From WTKD01 sp965243525 (GTDB taxonomy: Bacteria; Spirochaetota; Spirochaetia; WTKD01): a stretch of 64,000 nucleotides of DNA. Both the position numbers and the translations under genes were made by a program. The stretch is taken from NCBI GenBank assembly GCA_965243525.1, contig OZ251568.1, positions 372,001 to 436,000 of the forward strand, in the 5' to 3' direction. Under the pieces are notes generated by a model. The model saw nothing but the letters and a program-made list of their open reading frames with translations, did no database searches and had not been told where the DNA came from. Below are positions 48,440 through 58,070 of the stretch, in pieces. How positions within the stretch are numbered: position 1 is the first letter of the stretch; each line of letters begins with the position of its first letter.

Positions 48440-50266
48440 ATGTCTCTTAGCAAAACAAGGGTATACGTATTCCTTATCTTCTTAAGTGCTTTTATTATCA
48501 TCATTTTATATTCGTTTGTATATATCATATTTTCTCAAAGAAACCAGGCCACGTATGCCTTTGCCGACAGCGATCCGAAGAAAACTCGCGGGAGCATCCT
48601 GGACAGAAACAGCGAAGTTCTTGCAATTCAAGAACCCAGTTACAACCTCAGCGCCTGGAAACCAGAGATGGAAAATACCGAAGAAACCACCGCCGTCATT
48701 GCATCGATTCTCGGTGAAGATGTAAATAGTCTGAGAGAAAAACTTGCATCACAACGCAATTACGTATTGCTGGCGCGCTCGATTTCAAATCATGCTGCTG
48801 AACGCATCCAATCGCTTAAAGAAGCGGGCGGTCTATCAGGAGTACACCTCGAAGAAAACCTGCAACGCAAATACCCGTTCAGAGAATTTTCTGAGCCGTT
48901 TGTCGGGTATGTGAACATCGATAACAAGGGTCTCGACGGCATTGAATATATCTATAACGATGCGCTCGCCCAGGGACAGCAGGTGCGCCTCACCCTGGAC
49001 ATACGCCTGCAACAACTATTGCAAACCTATCTCGACACAGAACTCGCTGAACACAAGGCACGATATCTCAATGCGGTGCTGCTCAAATCTGATACCGGAG
49101 AAGTTCTCTCTGCAATCAGCATTCCCAGCTTTGATCCCAACAAATTCTATACCTATCCCGACGAACAACGAAGGAATCGACTTATTCGTAATGTTTATGA
49201 ACCAGGCAGTGTATTCAAAGTTTTCAGCATCACCAGTCTATTGGAATTGGGCACAATATCCACCTATTCGCGATTTGACGCTTCACGACCCTTTCTTCCG
49301 CTTGATGCATCGTTCCAAATAAACGATATCAACGTTTATGGAAACATCTCAACGCAGCAGATCATTCAATTTTCGAGTAATGTTGGGGCAGCACATGCAG
49401 CATCCACGAGCGATGATGCCCGATTTCATGCTCTGTTGCGCCAATTTGGGTTTGGATCAAGCACCGGCATCAACATCAACGGTGAAAGCACCGGAATATT
49501 CACGGAACCAGAGACATGGTCAAACCGCAGCAAGGTTACGATTGCAATTGGCCAAGAAGTCGCCGTAACCGCTATGCAGATCGCCAAGGCTGCTACGGCA
49601 ATTGCCAACCAGGGAATTCTGGTCACCCCCTTTATCGTAGATTCAATTCTCTCGCCGCAGGATGCGGCCTCTCCTCCGGTTAATCCATCCCCGAACGCCC
49701 GCCAAATCATCTCTCCAAACAACGCCCAACTGATGCTTGAATTTATGAACACCGCGACGAAACCCGAGGGAACCGCGCGACGGATCGCTCTTGATTCTGT
49801 TGAGATCGCTGCAAAAACAGGAACTGCAGAAATTTATGACCCGGTCAAAAGAGAATACTCCGATTCGCGGTTTATTGCTTCGATTCTCTGTATCTTTCCC
49901 TTCGAAGAACCAGAGTATATCCTCTATCTGGCGGTGCATGAACCTCGCGCTGGGCAATTCTATGGCGGCCAGGTTGCAGCCCCAATCGCACGAGAGCTCA
50001 TCAGCATCATCCTTGGGTATGCTGATCTGCATTACAATACAGAACAGACCATCGTGCAGGATTTTCCAGACCCTCTGCCGATACCCACGTTTACCAATGT
50101 GATGCCCCTGCTTATCGGACAACCAAAACGCAACATCGTGTATTTAAAGACCGTGACGGCCCATCCCATTCAATTCAAAGGAAACGGTTGGGTGGTATCA
50201 CAATTTCCCGAGGCTGGCACCCCTCTCGAAAAGAATCAATCTATATTTGTCGAGCTTGGATACTAG
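48440..50266 (+). CDS. class B penicillin-binding protein (FtsI/PBP2-like) with C-terminal PASTA domain, 608 aa
   Basis: A D,D-transpeptidase that cross-links peptidoglycan. I start at ATG 48440 (MSLSKTRVYV); the longer frame adds a Cys/Tyr-rich stretch that would be read through the promoter. Order: membrane helix (9-31), PBP dimer domain (about 45-170), transpeptidase domain with S257-V-F-K (SxxK), S312-S-N (SxN) and 'AAKTGTAE' (KTG), then one PASTA-like domain at the end ('NVMPLLIGQPKRNIVYLK' to 'KNQSIFVELGY'). FtsI (septal) or sporulation-type PBP2 cannot be told apart here. It is followed after 11 bases by the DUF115 gene, so they share a transcript. Confidence 0.88.
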   Translation: MSLSKTRVYVFLIFLSAFIIIILYSFVYIIFSQRNQATYAFADSDPKKTRGSILDRNSEVLAIQEPSYNLSAWKPEMENTEETTAVIASILGEDVNSLREKLASQRNYVLLARSISNHAAERIQSLKEAGGLSGVHLEENLQRKYPFREFSEPFVGYVNIDNKGLDGIEYIYNDALAQGQQVRLTLDIRLQQLLQTYLDTELAEHKARYLNAVLLKSDTGEVLSAISIPSFDPNKFYTYPDEQRRNRLIRNVYEPGSVFKVFSITSLLELGTISTYSRFDASRPFLPLDASFQINDINVYGNISTQQIIQFSSNVGAAHAASTSDDARFHALLRQFGFGSSTGININGESTGIFTEPETWSNRSKVTIAIGQEVAVTAMQIAKAATAIANQGILVTPFIVDSILSPQDAASPPVNPSPNARQIISPNNAQLMLEFMNTATKPEGTARRIALDSVEIAAKTGTAEIYDPVKREYSDSRFIASILCIFPFEEPEYILYLAVHEPRAGQFYGGQVAAPIARELISIILGYADLHYNTEQTIVQDFPDPLPIPTFTNVMPLLIGQPKRNIVYLKTVTAHPIQFKGNGWVVSQFPEAGTPLEKNQSIFVELGY

Positions 50267-50277
50267 GACCGCATCTG

Positions 50278-52083
50278 GTGGATATCTTCACAAAAAACCT
50301 CGATGCAATCCAACAGCGATACGGAGATGCAATTGCAGAGCAGTTGCGCAATGCTCCAGATGAAGCATCGCTGACCCTATTCAAAAGCAAAAAACAGGAT
50401 TGCTATACGGCACGATATGAGAAGATCTATCTCCACAGCGCATACAATCCGTTGCGAGAAGCTAGCCAATTAGCAAAATCCATTTTGCAGGAACAGAATA
50501 AAAACGCGCATGACGGCATTGTTTTTCTTGGGTTTGGTCTTGGCTATCATATCGCTGAAATCACTCAAAAAACACCAGAATTATCGCTGATTATCGTTGA
50601 ACCAAGCATCGAGCGCATGGCACAGGTATTACGCAACATCGATTATGCATCTCTATTCAGCAATACTTCCCTTGTATTTTGTTTTGAGGAAGATCCAGCA
50701 GATATACTCGCAACCATAAAAAAAAGCGGTGCGCGCATCCCCTTGGTCTGGGAACAAGAACACCTCACCTTCCACCGGGCCACATTTTTTTCAGAGATTT
50801 CTGCAATGCTCTATCGATATAGCACCCAAGGGCGCCTGAATCGCAACACCCTGATCAAATTTTCAAAAAAATGGATTCAAAACTGCATACGGAATTTGAT
50901 TGATCACCCACAGGCTTATTCCATCGATCTTTTGCAAAACAGTTTTTCTGGCATGCCCGCCCTGCTCTGTGCCGCTGGACCTAGTTTCGATTCGATCATT
51001 CCCTACCTTTCAGAATGGAAGAAAAAATCAGTGATCATCGCCGTTGATACCATTGTTCATCGTCTTGAATCACTTGGCTGTCCTCCTGACATCGTTGTGA
51101 GTATGGATCCGCAGTATTGGAATTCGCGACATCTCGACTATTGTGACCTCACTGGCATGATCCTCATCGTTGATTCTTCAACCTGTCCGCGCATCTTGCA
51201 TAAAATCCGAAAAAATGGAGGCATTCCATTCTTTGCGGCTTCGCATTTCCCCCTCGCTGCCTATCTCGATCCCTATCACAACACCAAACTTGGAGCCGGC
51301 GGGTCAGTAAGCACCAGCGCATGGGATCTCTGCACCTTTCTGGGATGCAGCTCACTTTTTTGCATTGGGCTTGATCTTGGATATCCCCTCCATCGCACTC
51401 ATGCACGCCATTCGCTGTATGAACAAGTTTGGAGCTGGACTGCGCATCGCTTGGCTGCCATCGAAACACCACTCGTGCATTCGCTGTTCAACGCTGCTCC
51501 ATACTATGTTGAAAACTACGCTGGACATAAGATCTTGAGCGATACGCGGTTGGAACTCTATTCATTTTGGTTCACTGAGGCAGCCCGCTCGGTAGAGGCC
51601 CACACCCTCTCGCTCCTTTCAAAAAAAATCGAAGGGATAGCTTTTGCCGATCCTGCATCAATAGCGCGCCGTGCATCAATTTCAGAAGAAAAAGAAAGAC
51701 TACTCCACAAACTAGTGGAGCTCCCCCCTTCAAACGACGAGAAAATACATCAAGACCGCCTGCAACGTATCCACCATCTATTGAAATCCCTGAAAGAGCT
51801 GCAAAGCATCGTCGAGCAACAGCTCCAGACAATAGCCATCTGTATGGCAAGCGAACGCCTTGCACCCAAGGATATGCACGAGCTCGCTCAGAGAGATCAG
51901 CACATCACCAAGAATCCCGCAACTCCCTTTGTGAATTTTCTGCTTCAATCCGCAGCAAGAAGTGTGTTTTCATTTTTGGGCAAGGACAAGGCCCTTGAAA
52001 ACAGCAGAGGCATCTATAAAGCATACAAAGAAGCAATCAACTTTTATATAACAATATTGGATCACTACAGTATAAAATCATAA
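50278..52083 (+). CDS. DUF115 / MptE-like motility-associated protein, 601 aa
   Basis: Starts with GTG at 50278 (MDIFTKNLDAIQQ); the longer frame lies in the PBP gene. The DUF115/6-hydroxymethylpterin-pyrophosphokinase-like domain is visible in 'LLCAAGPSFDSIIPYL', 'VIIAVDTIVHRLESLGCPPDIVVSMDPQYWN' and 'SVSTSAWDLCTFLGCSSLFCIGLDLGYP'. This family includes Maf proteins that glycosylate flagellin with pseudaminic or legionaminic acid, and long DUF115 proteins near flagellar genes in spirochaetes. The N-terminal 180 residues and a charged helical C-terminus are extra. Likely a glycosyltransferase for surface or flagellar protein. Cotranscribed with the PBP gene. Confidence 0.75.
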   Translation: MDIFTKNLDAIQQRYGDAIAEQLRNAPDEASLTLFKSKKQDCYTARYEKIYLHSAYNPLREASQLAKSILQEQNKNAHDGIVFLGFGLGYHIAEITQKTPELSLIIVEPSIERMAQVLRNIDYASLFSNTSLVFCFEEDPADILATIKKSGARIPLVWEQEHLTFHRATFFSEISAMLYRYSTQGRLNRNTLIKFSKKWIQNCIRNLIDHPQAYSIDLLQNSFSGMPALLCAAGPSFDSIIPYLSEWKKKSVIIAVDTIVHRLESLGCPPDIVVSMDPQYWNSRHLDYCDLTGMILIVDSSTCPRILHKIRKNGGIPFFAASHFPLAAYLDPYHNTKLGAGGSVSTSAWDLCTFLGCSSLFCIGLDLGYPLHRTHARHSLYEQVWSWTAHRLAAIETPLVHSLFNAAPYYVENYAGHKILSDTRLELYSFWFTEAARSVEAHTLSLLSKKIEGIAFADPASIARRASISEEKERLLHKLVELPPSNDEKIHQDRLQRIHHLLKSLKELQSIVEQQLQTIAICMASERLAPKDMHELAQRDQHITKNPATPFVNFLLQSAARSVFSFLGKDKALENSRGIYKAYKEAINFYITILDHYSIKS

Positions 52084-52119
52084 ATATTTTTTGATTTCCA
52101 CCGATTTTCTAGTATATCC

Positions 52120-52158
52120 AGCGGTATGCATTTTATCGTCCAGTCATACCGCTCTTTT
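52120..52158 (+). terminator. terminator after the DUF115 gene
   Basis: AGCGGTATG pairs perfectly with CATACCGCT across a 16-base loop, followed after one base by TTTT. It closes the PBP-DUF115 transcript. Confidence 0.7.
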
Positions 52159-52354
52159 ATCTCCGCCTCCAGCATGATTCAATCATCACGATTTGATGCC
52201 CGTTATTCCTTATTAGTTCGCAGAAAAATTTTCACAACAACTCTCACAAAAAATTTGCTTATTGCTTGAAATAATTCTGAAAAAATACGCATATTTTATC
52301 ATTTTTTCATTAGTCAGACTTACATAATCAGCCCATCTGCTCTACAATTATTTT

Positions 52355-53173
52355 ATGAATTTTAGAGTTTTTAGAGATTATAACCCAGATGCATATTTCT
52401 CAGGTTCACACAATATCGATGCCTCAAATCAACCATTGTATGAAACACTACACACCATTCTGCTTAAGAATTCTGTTCTTGCGCAAACGGCGCTCATTCA
52501 TTCCCACGCGGAGAGAGAGCCCATTCATTCATTGCACTATACGTTCAAGAAAAAAGGCAAATCAGACTATCAGATACGAATTCAGAATGAAAACACATTC
52601 AAGATTGCGTTTTCTTTGGAAGCAAGCAAATCTGAATTTTCCAATCTTTGCCTCGAAGCGGCCGAAAAATTTGATCAGTCATTTTTTAGCCATAGGGAGG
52701 GACTTGGGATGTATTTAGCAAATTACGGGCTTGAAAGCAAAGTCAACATTGATTGTACGAACGAGGTTGACGCATATGTATACGCAATAAACTGGTCGCA
52801 AAATGGACTCTATGTTATTTTTCCAGAGAATGCTGTGTTTCCCATTTTTTCGATCACCCAACCTGTACCGAACATATATTGCATTCAATGCGCCTACGAA
52901 ATACGTTTTTCGTTCACCCAGACAGAAGCCGCCCCTTCTGAAAGCTCTGCCCTGGCAATTGGTTTGGATACCGCTATTTTTTTTAGGCGAAACAATGCCA
53001 TTGAAACTACCCTTCAAATTTTGTATCGATTACATCGCATGCAGGACAATACCCATACTATTGTCTATATTCCAAGAAAGATCTTTGACCATCTGGTGCA
53101 ACACAGCTTGATACGAGAACAGAAAGGCAATTTCATGCTCTCGTTTGTGCAAGCGATTGCTTATACAAAATAA
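52355..53173 (+). CDS. orphan protein, 272 aa
   Basis: No family recognised. It is soluble (no signal peptide or membrane span) and starts MNFRVFRDYNPDAYF. The middle contains a beta-rich stretch ('DYQIRIQNENTFKIAFSL'), a His/Arg region and a C-terminal helical 'ETTLQILYRLHRMQ' followed by 'VYIPRKIFDHLVQHSLIRE'. The DNA before it is AT-rich and without a gene for 196 bases after the terminator. A weak hairpin follows. Function unknown. Confidence 0.5.
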   Translation: MNFRVFRDYNPDAYFSGSHNIDASNQPLYETLHTILLKNSVLAQTALIHSHAEREPIHSLHYTFKKKGKSDYQIRIQNENTFKIAFSLEASKSEFSNLCLEAAEKFDQSFFSHREGLGMYLANYGLESKVNIDCTNEVDAYVYAINWSQNGLYVIFPENAVFPIFSITQPVPNIYCIQCAYEIRFSFTQTEAAPSESSALAIGLDTAIFFRRNNAIETTLQILYRLHRMQDNTHTIVYIPRKIFDHLVQHSLIREQKGNFMLSFVQAIAYTK

Positions 53174-53212
53174 CGCATGTGATAGGCTGGATGCCGAAAT
53201 TGATTTGGAATC

Positions 53213-53244
53213 GGGCTTCTGTGGACAACCTCACCGGGAAGCCC
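53213..53244 (+). terminator. weak hairpin GGGCTTC/GAAGCCC after the orphan gene
   Basis: Seven-base stem with an 18-base loop followed by TATTATT, between the orphan gene and the membrane gene. A weak terminator at best, leaving room for read-through. Confidence 0.4.
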
Positions 53245-53259
53245 TATTATTAGGCATAG

Positions 53260-54030
53260 ATGTTCTTCTTTGTATTGAAAAAATGGTTCTATGAGATATG
53301 GGATTCCATGCTGCGGGTTTTAATCCTCAATCTTGTCTTTCTCGTCATCGTTGCAGCATTCACCTATCTGCAGACAACGCTTGTCTTCGTTGGAAGTGCT
53401 GCTTTGCAAGGAATAACCATTTCGTTGGTGATCGTTGTGTTTTTTATCGTTATCACCTATTTCCTGTGGACATCAAACGCCTATCTCACCGAACATAACT
53501 GGAAGAACTCGGTTTCAAAAAAGAAGTTTAAAACTATCCTGCAGTTAGGAATTAGACCAGGGTTGCTCTTTGGTGGCCTCACTATTTCCATCGTTCTGCT
53601 ATCTTTTATATCCCTTCAATTCTATAGCTCGCTTGGAGGATTCCTTGGATCGCTCGTGAGTGGGCTTTTGTTGTTTGTGTTTTTTATCTATGCGTTGAGC
53701 GCACAGTATTTTCTTCCTATCCATATTGTACAGAACAATACCATCAGAAAATCGCTCAAAAAAGGTTTCTTGATTGCAATCGATAACCCGCTTTTTTCTA
53801 TTTCCATCTTACTTGCGGCATTGCTTTTCTTGGGAATTTCTGTCTTCACTGCGTTTCTCTTTCCAGGGATCGCTGGTGTTGCCTATTTGTTCTGCTGTGC
53901 CACGAAGTTGCGCATTCTTAAATACGATGCTGATAATCCCCAAAAACCAAATTGGGCAGCACTCTTGGCAGAAGAACGCAAACGGACCGGGTCACGCTCT
54001 TTTATTAGTTTTATTTTTCCTTGGAAATAA
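53260..54030 (+). CDS. multi-span inner-membrane protein, 256 aa
   Basis: About six hydrophobic helices: 20-37, 45-68, 100-118, 125-147, 174-190 and 193-212. The N-terminal 'LKKWFYEIWDSMLRVLILNL' is of the DUF624/YesL or glycerophosphoryl-permease membrane type seen in many bacteria, but I cannot fix a family. The C-terminus is basic and cytoplasmic. The last 20 bases overlap the 3' end of the convergent yhhQ-like gene. Confidence 0.65.
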   Translation: MFFFVLKKWFYEIWDSMLRVLILNLVFLVIVAAFTYLQTTLVFVGSAALQGITISLVIVVFFIVITYFLWTSNAYLTEHNWKNSVSKKKFKTILQLGIRPGLLFGGLTISIVLLSFISLQFYSSLGGFLGSLVSGLLLFVFFIYALSAQYFLPIHIVQNNTIRKSLKKGFLIAIDNPLFSISILLAALLFLGISVFTAFLFPGIAGVAYLFCCATKLRILKYDADNPQKPNWAALLAEERKRTGSRSFISFIFPWK

Positions 54031-54733
54031 CCGCATTGCGCAAGTTTGCCGCACCAGAATGATGCTTCATTCCGATATGTTTTGCAAGGTATACAATGGG
54101 TGTATCGAGGAGCGAAACGCCTATCTTCAACACCATAATCACAACGGCGGATCCCAAAATCACCTCAAAGGAACGCTCCCCAAAAAACGCAACCCCGACA
54201 AACACGAATGAATCGATGATCTGACTGACGATGGTGCTCGCATTGTTGCGAAGCCATAGGTAGCGAAGTTGCGGAAGACGGGATTTCAAAAGTGAATAGA
54301 GCCAAACATCGTGCATTTGTGAAATGCCATAGGCGAGCATGCTTGCAATGGTTATACGCGGAAAAAGCCGAAATAACTCCACCATTGTTGATTGAATTTG
54401 ATCATTGCTGCTTGGTTCAAACAAGAGGGTCATTGTCATCACAAGGTTGGCTAATACAAGCACAATAAACCCAAACATAACCGATTGATTGGCTACTTTT
54501 CTTCCATGGTTTTCCGTGAGAATATCGGTGGCCAAAAACGTAGTTGCATAGATCACATTTCCGAGGGTTGTCTCAATGCCAAATACAACGATAAGTTTTT
54601 GCACCTGAATATTGGCAATAATCGCAACAAAAGCGATCCATCCAAAAAGTCCTGCTACGCCAAAATAGCGATAGAGTACGATGACCGCCGCAAAGAGGAT
54701 GACTATCTCAGCGATCCAAAGGAGCTCATTCAT
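54011..54733 (-). CDS. yhhQ: YhhQ/QueT-family queuosine-precursor transporter, 240 aa
   Basis: A VUT-family membrane transporter for preQ0, preQ1 or queuine. 'ATTFLATDILTENHGRKVANQSV' is the family signature, and six spans are visible, with 'MLAYGISQMHDVWLYSLLKS', 'LWLRNNASTIVSQIIDSFVFVGVAFFG' and a final 'VLKIGVSLLDTPIVYLA'. I start at ATG 54733 (MNELLWIAE), which overlaps the upstream permease stop by 8 bases. It is the last gene of the nucleoside ABC operon, hence probably cotranscribed and coupled. Confidence 0.9.
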   Translation of the reverse strand: MNELLWIAEIVILFAAVIVLYRYFGVAGLFGWIAFVAIIANIQVQKLIVVFGIETTLGNVIYATTFLATDILTENHGRKVANQSVMFGFIVLVLANLVMTMTLLFEPSSNDQIQSTMVELFRLFPRITIASMLAYGISQMHDVWLYSLLKSRLPQLRYLWLRNNASTIVSQIIDSFVFVGVAFFGERSFEVILGSAVVIMVLKIGVSLLDTPIVYLAKHIGMKHHSGAANLRNAVISKEK

Positions 54734-55649
54734 CGAGCGGCACTCCCAAGGCTGATGGTGCAGCACTTCTCTTCACAAAGAGGATCAATACAACAAGCGT
54801 TAACACATAAGGAATCATCGATAGAAGTTCGTTGTAGGTCGCTGGTATGACAGAGCCAAGAAAGACAACGATTCCCTGAGATATACCAAACATGAAACAG
54901 GCAAACATCGTTGGAATCGGTCGCCATTTTCCAAATATCATTGCGGCCAAGGCGATGAATCCCTGTCCGGAGATCAAAGGATGCCAAAAATGCGATACAA
55001 TGGCTATGCTCAGCGAGGCTCCGCCGAATCCTGCCAATACGCCAGAAAGGGCAACCGCGCTATAGCGATAGAGAACGACGTTTATTCCAACGGTTCTTGC
55101 TGCTTGGGGTTTTTCCCCGACCGAACGCAGCCGTAGGCCTACGCGTGTGTAATAAAACACAAAATGGATGACAAATACAAGTCCGATTGCGATGAATACG
55201 GTTGCATATTGGTTGACGATCAGATCAAAAAAGGAGTTCTGTTCAAATAATTCGTTGAACGGACGAGGGATTTTTTTGTCGAGGTCAAGAATCTTGGTGT
55301 GGGTTGTTCCGCCAAAAAACAAACGGGCCAAAAACAAGGCCAAGCCTGGCCCAAGAAAATTGATTGCAATCCCTGATACGACGTTATCAGCGCGAAATGT
55401 GATACAGGCGACGGCGTGTAAAATTCCAAGGATTCCTCCTGCTATGCCTCCTACCAAGAAGCCCAACCAGGGGTTCTGCAAGTAAAACCCTGCGGTCGCT
55501 GCAGCAAAGGCCCCAAAGGTCATCATGCCTTCAAGTCCGATGTTGACAACTCCTGAGTTCTCCGAAATTGCACCACCTAATGCAGTATACAACAAGGGTG
55601 TTGCATACATGAACATCGTTCCAATAATAAACCCAATATTAATCAACAT
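54726..55649 (-). CDS. nucleoside ABC transporter permease 2 (BMP/PnrA system), 307 aa
   Basis: The second membrane subunit of a BMP-type purine nucleoside importer (BPD_transp_2 family). I start at ATG 55649 (MLINIGFIIGTMF); the upstream 28 codons in the longer frame lie in the previous permease. The signature 'AISENSGVVNIGLEGMMTFGAFAA' is present, and 8-9 spans follow. The start overlaps the previous gene by 11 bases. Confidence 0.92.
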   Translation of the reverse strand: MLINIGFIIGTMFMYATPLLYTALGGAISENSGVVNIGLEGMMTFGAFAAATAGFYLQNPWLGFLVGGIAGGILGILHAVACITFRADNVVSGIAINFLGPGLALFLARLFFGGTTHTKILDLDKKIPRPFNELFEQNSFFDLIVNQYATVFIAIGLVFVIHFVFYYTRVGLRLRSVGEKPQAARTVGINVVLYRYSAVALSGVLAGFGGASLSIAIVSHFWHPLISGQGFIALAAMIFGKWRPIPTMFACFMFGISQGIVVFLGSVIPATYNELLSMIPYVLTLVVLILFVKRSAAPSALGVPLDE

Positions 55650-56769
55650 GCTTTTTTTCTCTATTCCTTCGTATTGCTTCAAGGATCTTCTTGAACAGGT
55701 ATGGAATGGCAACAAAAAATACGATTGTACCAATCATAATACTGATAATTTCAGAAGGTGCACCAAGATCTCGTTGGATGCTCACCGCACCGTATTTCAA
55801 ACCGGCAAAAAAGAAACTGGATCCAAGTATCCCAATGGGATGCGAATTGCCGATCAAGGCAACCGCTATGCCGTCAAATCCAAATCCTTCCATCGTCGCA
55901 AGACGCGCAACCTCATGCGTAACGCCGAGCACATGGAGACTTCCACCAAGCCCCGCCAGGGCTCCTGAAATACCCATTGCAGTCAATTTGACGCGTTTAA
56001 CGCCGATTCCTTGATATTCCGATGCCGATGCATTAAACCCTACGGCCTTGATTTCATACCCTAATGCTGTTCGTTTCATGAGAAAATGAATGACGATTGC
56101 TGCAATGATGGCGATGATCACTCCTGTCGAAATCGAAGCCTTCAAAAGATCAGCTAGCGCGGGATTTTCAACTTGAAACGGAATCCATTGTTCGCCTGCT
56201 TTGAATTTTGCGAATATATCAATGCGGGCGGTGTCTAATACTTTATAACTTCCCTCGCTGTCTGGCCGTTTGATCGCTGGGAATTTCAAGACAAAGTTGT
56301 TCAAATACAGAGCAACCCAGTTGAGCAAAATAGTCGAGATAACTTCGTGAATGCCAAAACGTACTTTCAAGTATCCAGCGATGCTGCTCCAAGCCGCTCC
56401 TCCGATCATGCTACACAGCAAGACAAAAGGAATATGCAAAATCATTGGCAATCGTACGTGATAGCCAACTAAGGCTGCGACTAATGCCCCCACGATGAAT
56501 TGTCCCTCAGCACCGATGTTGAAGAGTCCAGCGTGGTATGCAATTGCAACCGAAAGCCCCGTCAAAATAAGAGGAACCGAACGAACCAAAACCCATAATA
56601 TATAGCGAGGCCGTCCGAAAATGCCTGCAAAAAGACTGCCCATCGCGTGCAGCGGATTGTATCCAGAGATAAGTAAGACAATGAGTCCAGCAATAAATCC
56701 AAGAACAATGGAACTCACCAATGTTATGATTTTCAACGTGTTTCGTTTGAGCATCGTCTGCATCTTCAT
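55639..56769 (-). CDS. nucleoside ABC transporter permease 1 (BMP/PnrA system), 376 aa
   Basis: The first membrane subunit. 'YHAGLFNIGAEGQFIVGALVAA' is the family signature near residue 80, and 'VSTILLNWVALYLNNFVLKFPA' is the RbsC-like transport block. About ten spans with a periplasmic insert around 170-205. The ATG overlaps the ATPase stop in an ATGA, consistent with tight coupling. Confidence 0.93.
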   Translation of the reverse strand: MKMQTMLKRNTLKIITLVSSIVLGFIAGLIVLLISGYNPLHAMGSLFAGIFGRPRYILWVLVRSVPLILTGLSVAIAYHAGLFNIGAEGQFIVGALVAALVGYHVRLPMILHIPFVLLCSMIGGAAWSSIAGYLKVRFGIHEVISTILLNWVALYLNNFVLKFPAIKRPDSEGSYKVLDTARIDIFAKFKAGEQWIPFQVENPALADLLKASISTGVIIAIIAAIVIHFLMKRTALGYEIKAVGFNASASEYQGIGVKRVKLTAMGISGALAGLGGSLHVLGVTHEVARLATMEGFGFDGIAVALIGNSHPIGILGSSFFFAGLKYGAVSIQRDLGAPSEIISIMIGTIVFFVAIPYLFKKILEAIRRNREKKHVD

Positions 56770-58070
56770 GAGCTAATACCTGCAAATCCTTGTCCGAGTT
56801 GTTCTCGTGTTATCTTTTCAGTGGGTTGTATATCAACGATTTTACCGCCGTAAATGATGGCAATGCGATCTGCAATCTGGTAAATTTCATCCAGGTCAAA
56901 GGAAATCAACAAGATTGCCGCGCCTTTGTCTCGCTCGTGTATCAGCGATTCATGAACATACTGTGCAGCGCCAACATCAAGTCCACGCGTTGGATGAGCC
57001 GCAACAATAAAGGTTGGATCCCCTGCTAGTTCACGCGCAATGATAACCTTTTGCTGGTTGCCACCAGACATTTCGCCAGCGAGATGATCAGGATCTGAAG
57101 GGTAGATGCTGAAGTTTTGGATCAGCTGTGCTGCAGTATCTCGGATCTTATCAAATTGCAAAAAAAGTCGTCGTGCATACCCACGGTATGTACGTAATGC
57201 AATGTTGTTTGCAATAGAAAAATTGGCAATCAGACCATCTTTGTTGCGATCTTCAGGGATATTCACACATCCGGCCTTGTATTTCCGACGGGGGGACAAA
57301 TCTTGAATCCGGCCAATGCCATGCAAGGTGATCTCCCCTTCTTCAACGTGGCGAACTCCTGCAAGCGCTTCTATCAATTCGCGCTGCCCATTTCCATCAA
57401 CTCCGGCCAAGGCAAGAATCTCACTCTTGTGGATATCCAGGGATATCCCCTTGACTGTTTCATAATCTCGATCATCGCGGATATGCACTTTGTCGATTGA
57501 AACCTGCAGATCTCCTCGGTCCCTGCTTTTAGACACAGATGAAAAATCAACCTCATGTCCCACCATCATGTTTGCAAGTTCGTTGGAACTTATGTCGTGC
57601 ACATCTACTGTATCAACAACTTTTCCCCGAGAAATAACGGTGCATCGCTGCGCAAATGCAATGATCTCTTTCAATTTATGGGTAATGATAATAATGCTCT
57701 TTCCCGAGGCAGCAAGTCGCTTGAGGATGGCACCAAATTCATCAATCTCTTGTGGGGACAGCACCGCAGTTGGCTCATCAAGGATTAAAATCTCTGCTCC
57801 CTGATACAAAATACGCAACAACTCAACACGTTGCTGCATCGCAACTGAAATGTCCCGAATTTGCCTGTCGGGATCCACTTCAAATCCGTATTCTTTGCTC
57901 AGCGCCAGCACTTTTTTTCGTGCAGTGTTATGCTGTAATACTCCAAAAAAATTGATTTCATTCCCAAGCATAATGTTATCGGTCACTGTGAAAGGCTGGA
58001 CAAGCATGAAATGCTGGTGCACCATGCCAATCTTCAAACGCAACGCATCGGTTGGATTGGTGATTTTCAC
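56766..58070 (-). CDS. nucleoside ABC transporter ATPase, major fragment (second frame), 434 aa
   Basis: Contains most of a tandem RbsA-type ATPase: Q-loop and helical region of the first NBD ('GMVHQHFMLVQPFTVTDNIML'), Walker B 'ILILDEPTAVLSPQEID', then a second complete NBD with Walker A variant 'LAGVDGNGQRELIEALAG', signature 'MSGGNQQKVIIAREL' and 'AHPTRGLDVGA'. The first Walker A is missing because it lies in the next reading frame upstream (58067-58276). This frame starts with GTG at 58070, overlapping that stop as GTGA. The second Walker A lacks the Lys-Thr, as is usual for the degenerate site of these proteins. Confidence 0.85.
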   Translation of the reverse strand: MKITNPTDALRLKIGMVHQHFMLVQPFTVTDNIMLGNEINFFGVLQHNTARKKVLALSKEYGFEVDPDRQIRDISVAMQQRVELLRILYQGAEILILDEPTAVLSPQEIDEFGAILKRLAASGKSIIIITHKLKEIIAFAQRCTVISRGKVVDTVDVHDISSNELANMMVGHEVDFSSVSKSRDRGDLQVSIDKVHIRDDRDYETVKGISLDIHKSEILALAGVDGNGQRELIEALAGVRHVEEGEITLHGIGRIQDLSPRRKYKAGCVNIPEDRNKDGLIANFSIANNIALRTYRGYARRLFLQFDKIRDTAAQLIQNFSIYPSDPDHLAGEMSGGNQQKVIIARELAGDPTFIVAAHPTRGLDVGAAQYVHESLIHERDKGAAILLISFDLDEIYQIADRIAIIYGGKIVDIQPTEKITREQLGQGFAGISS

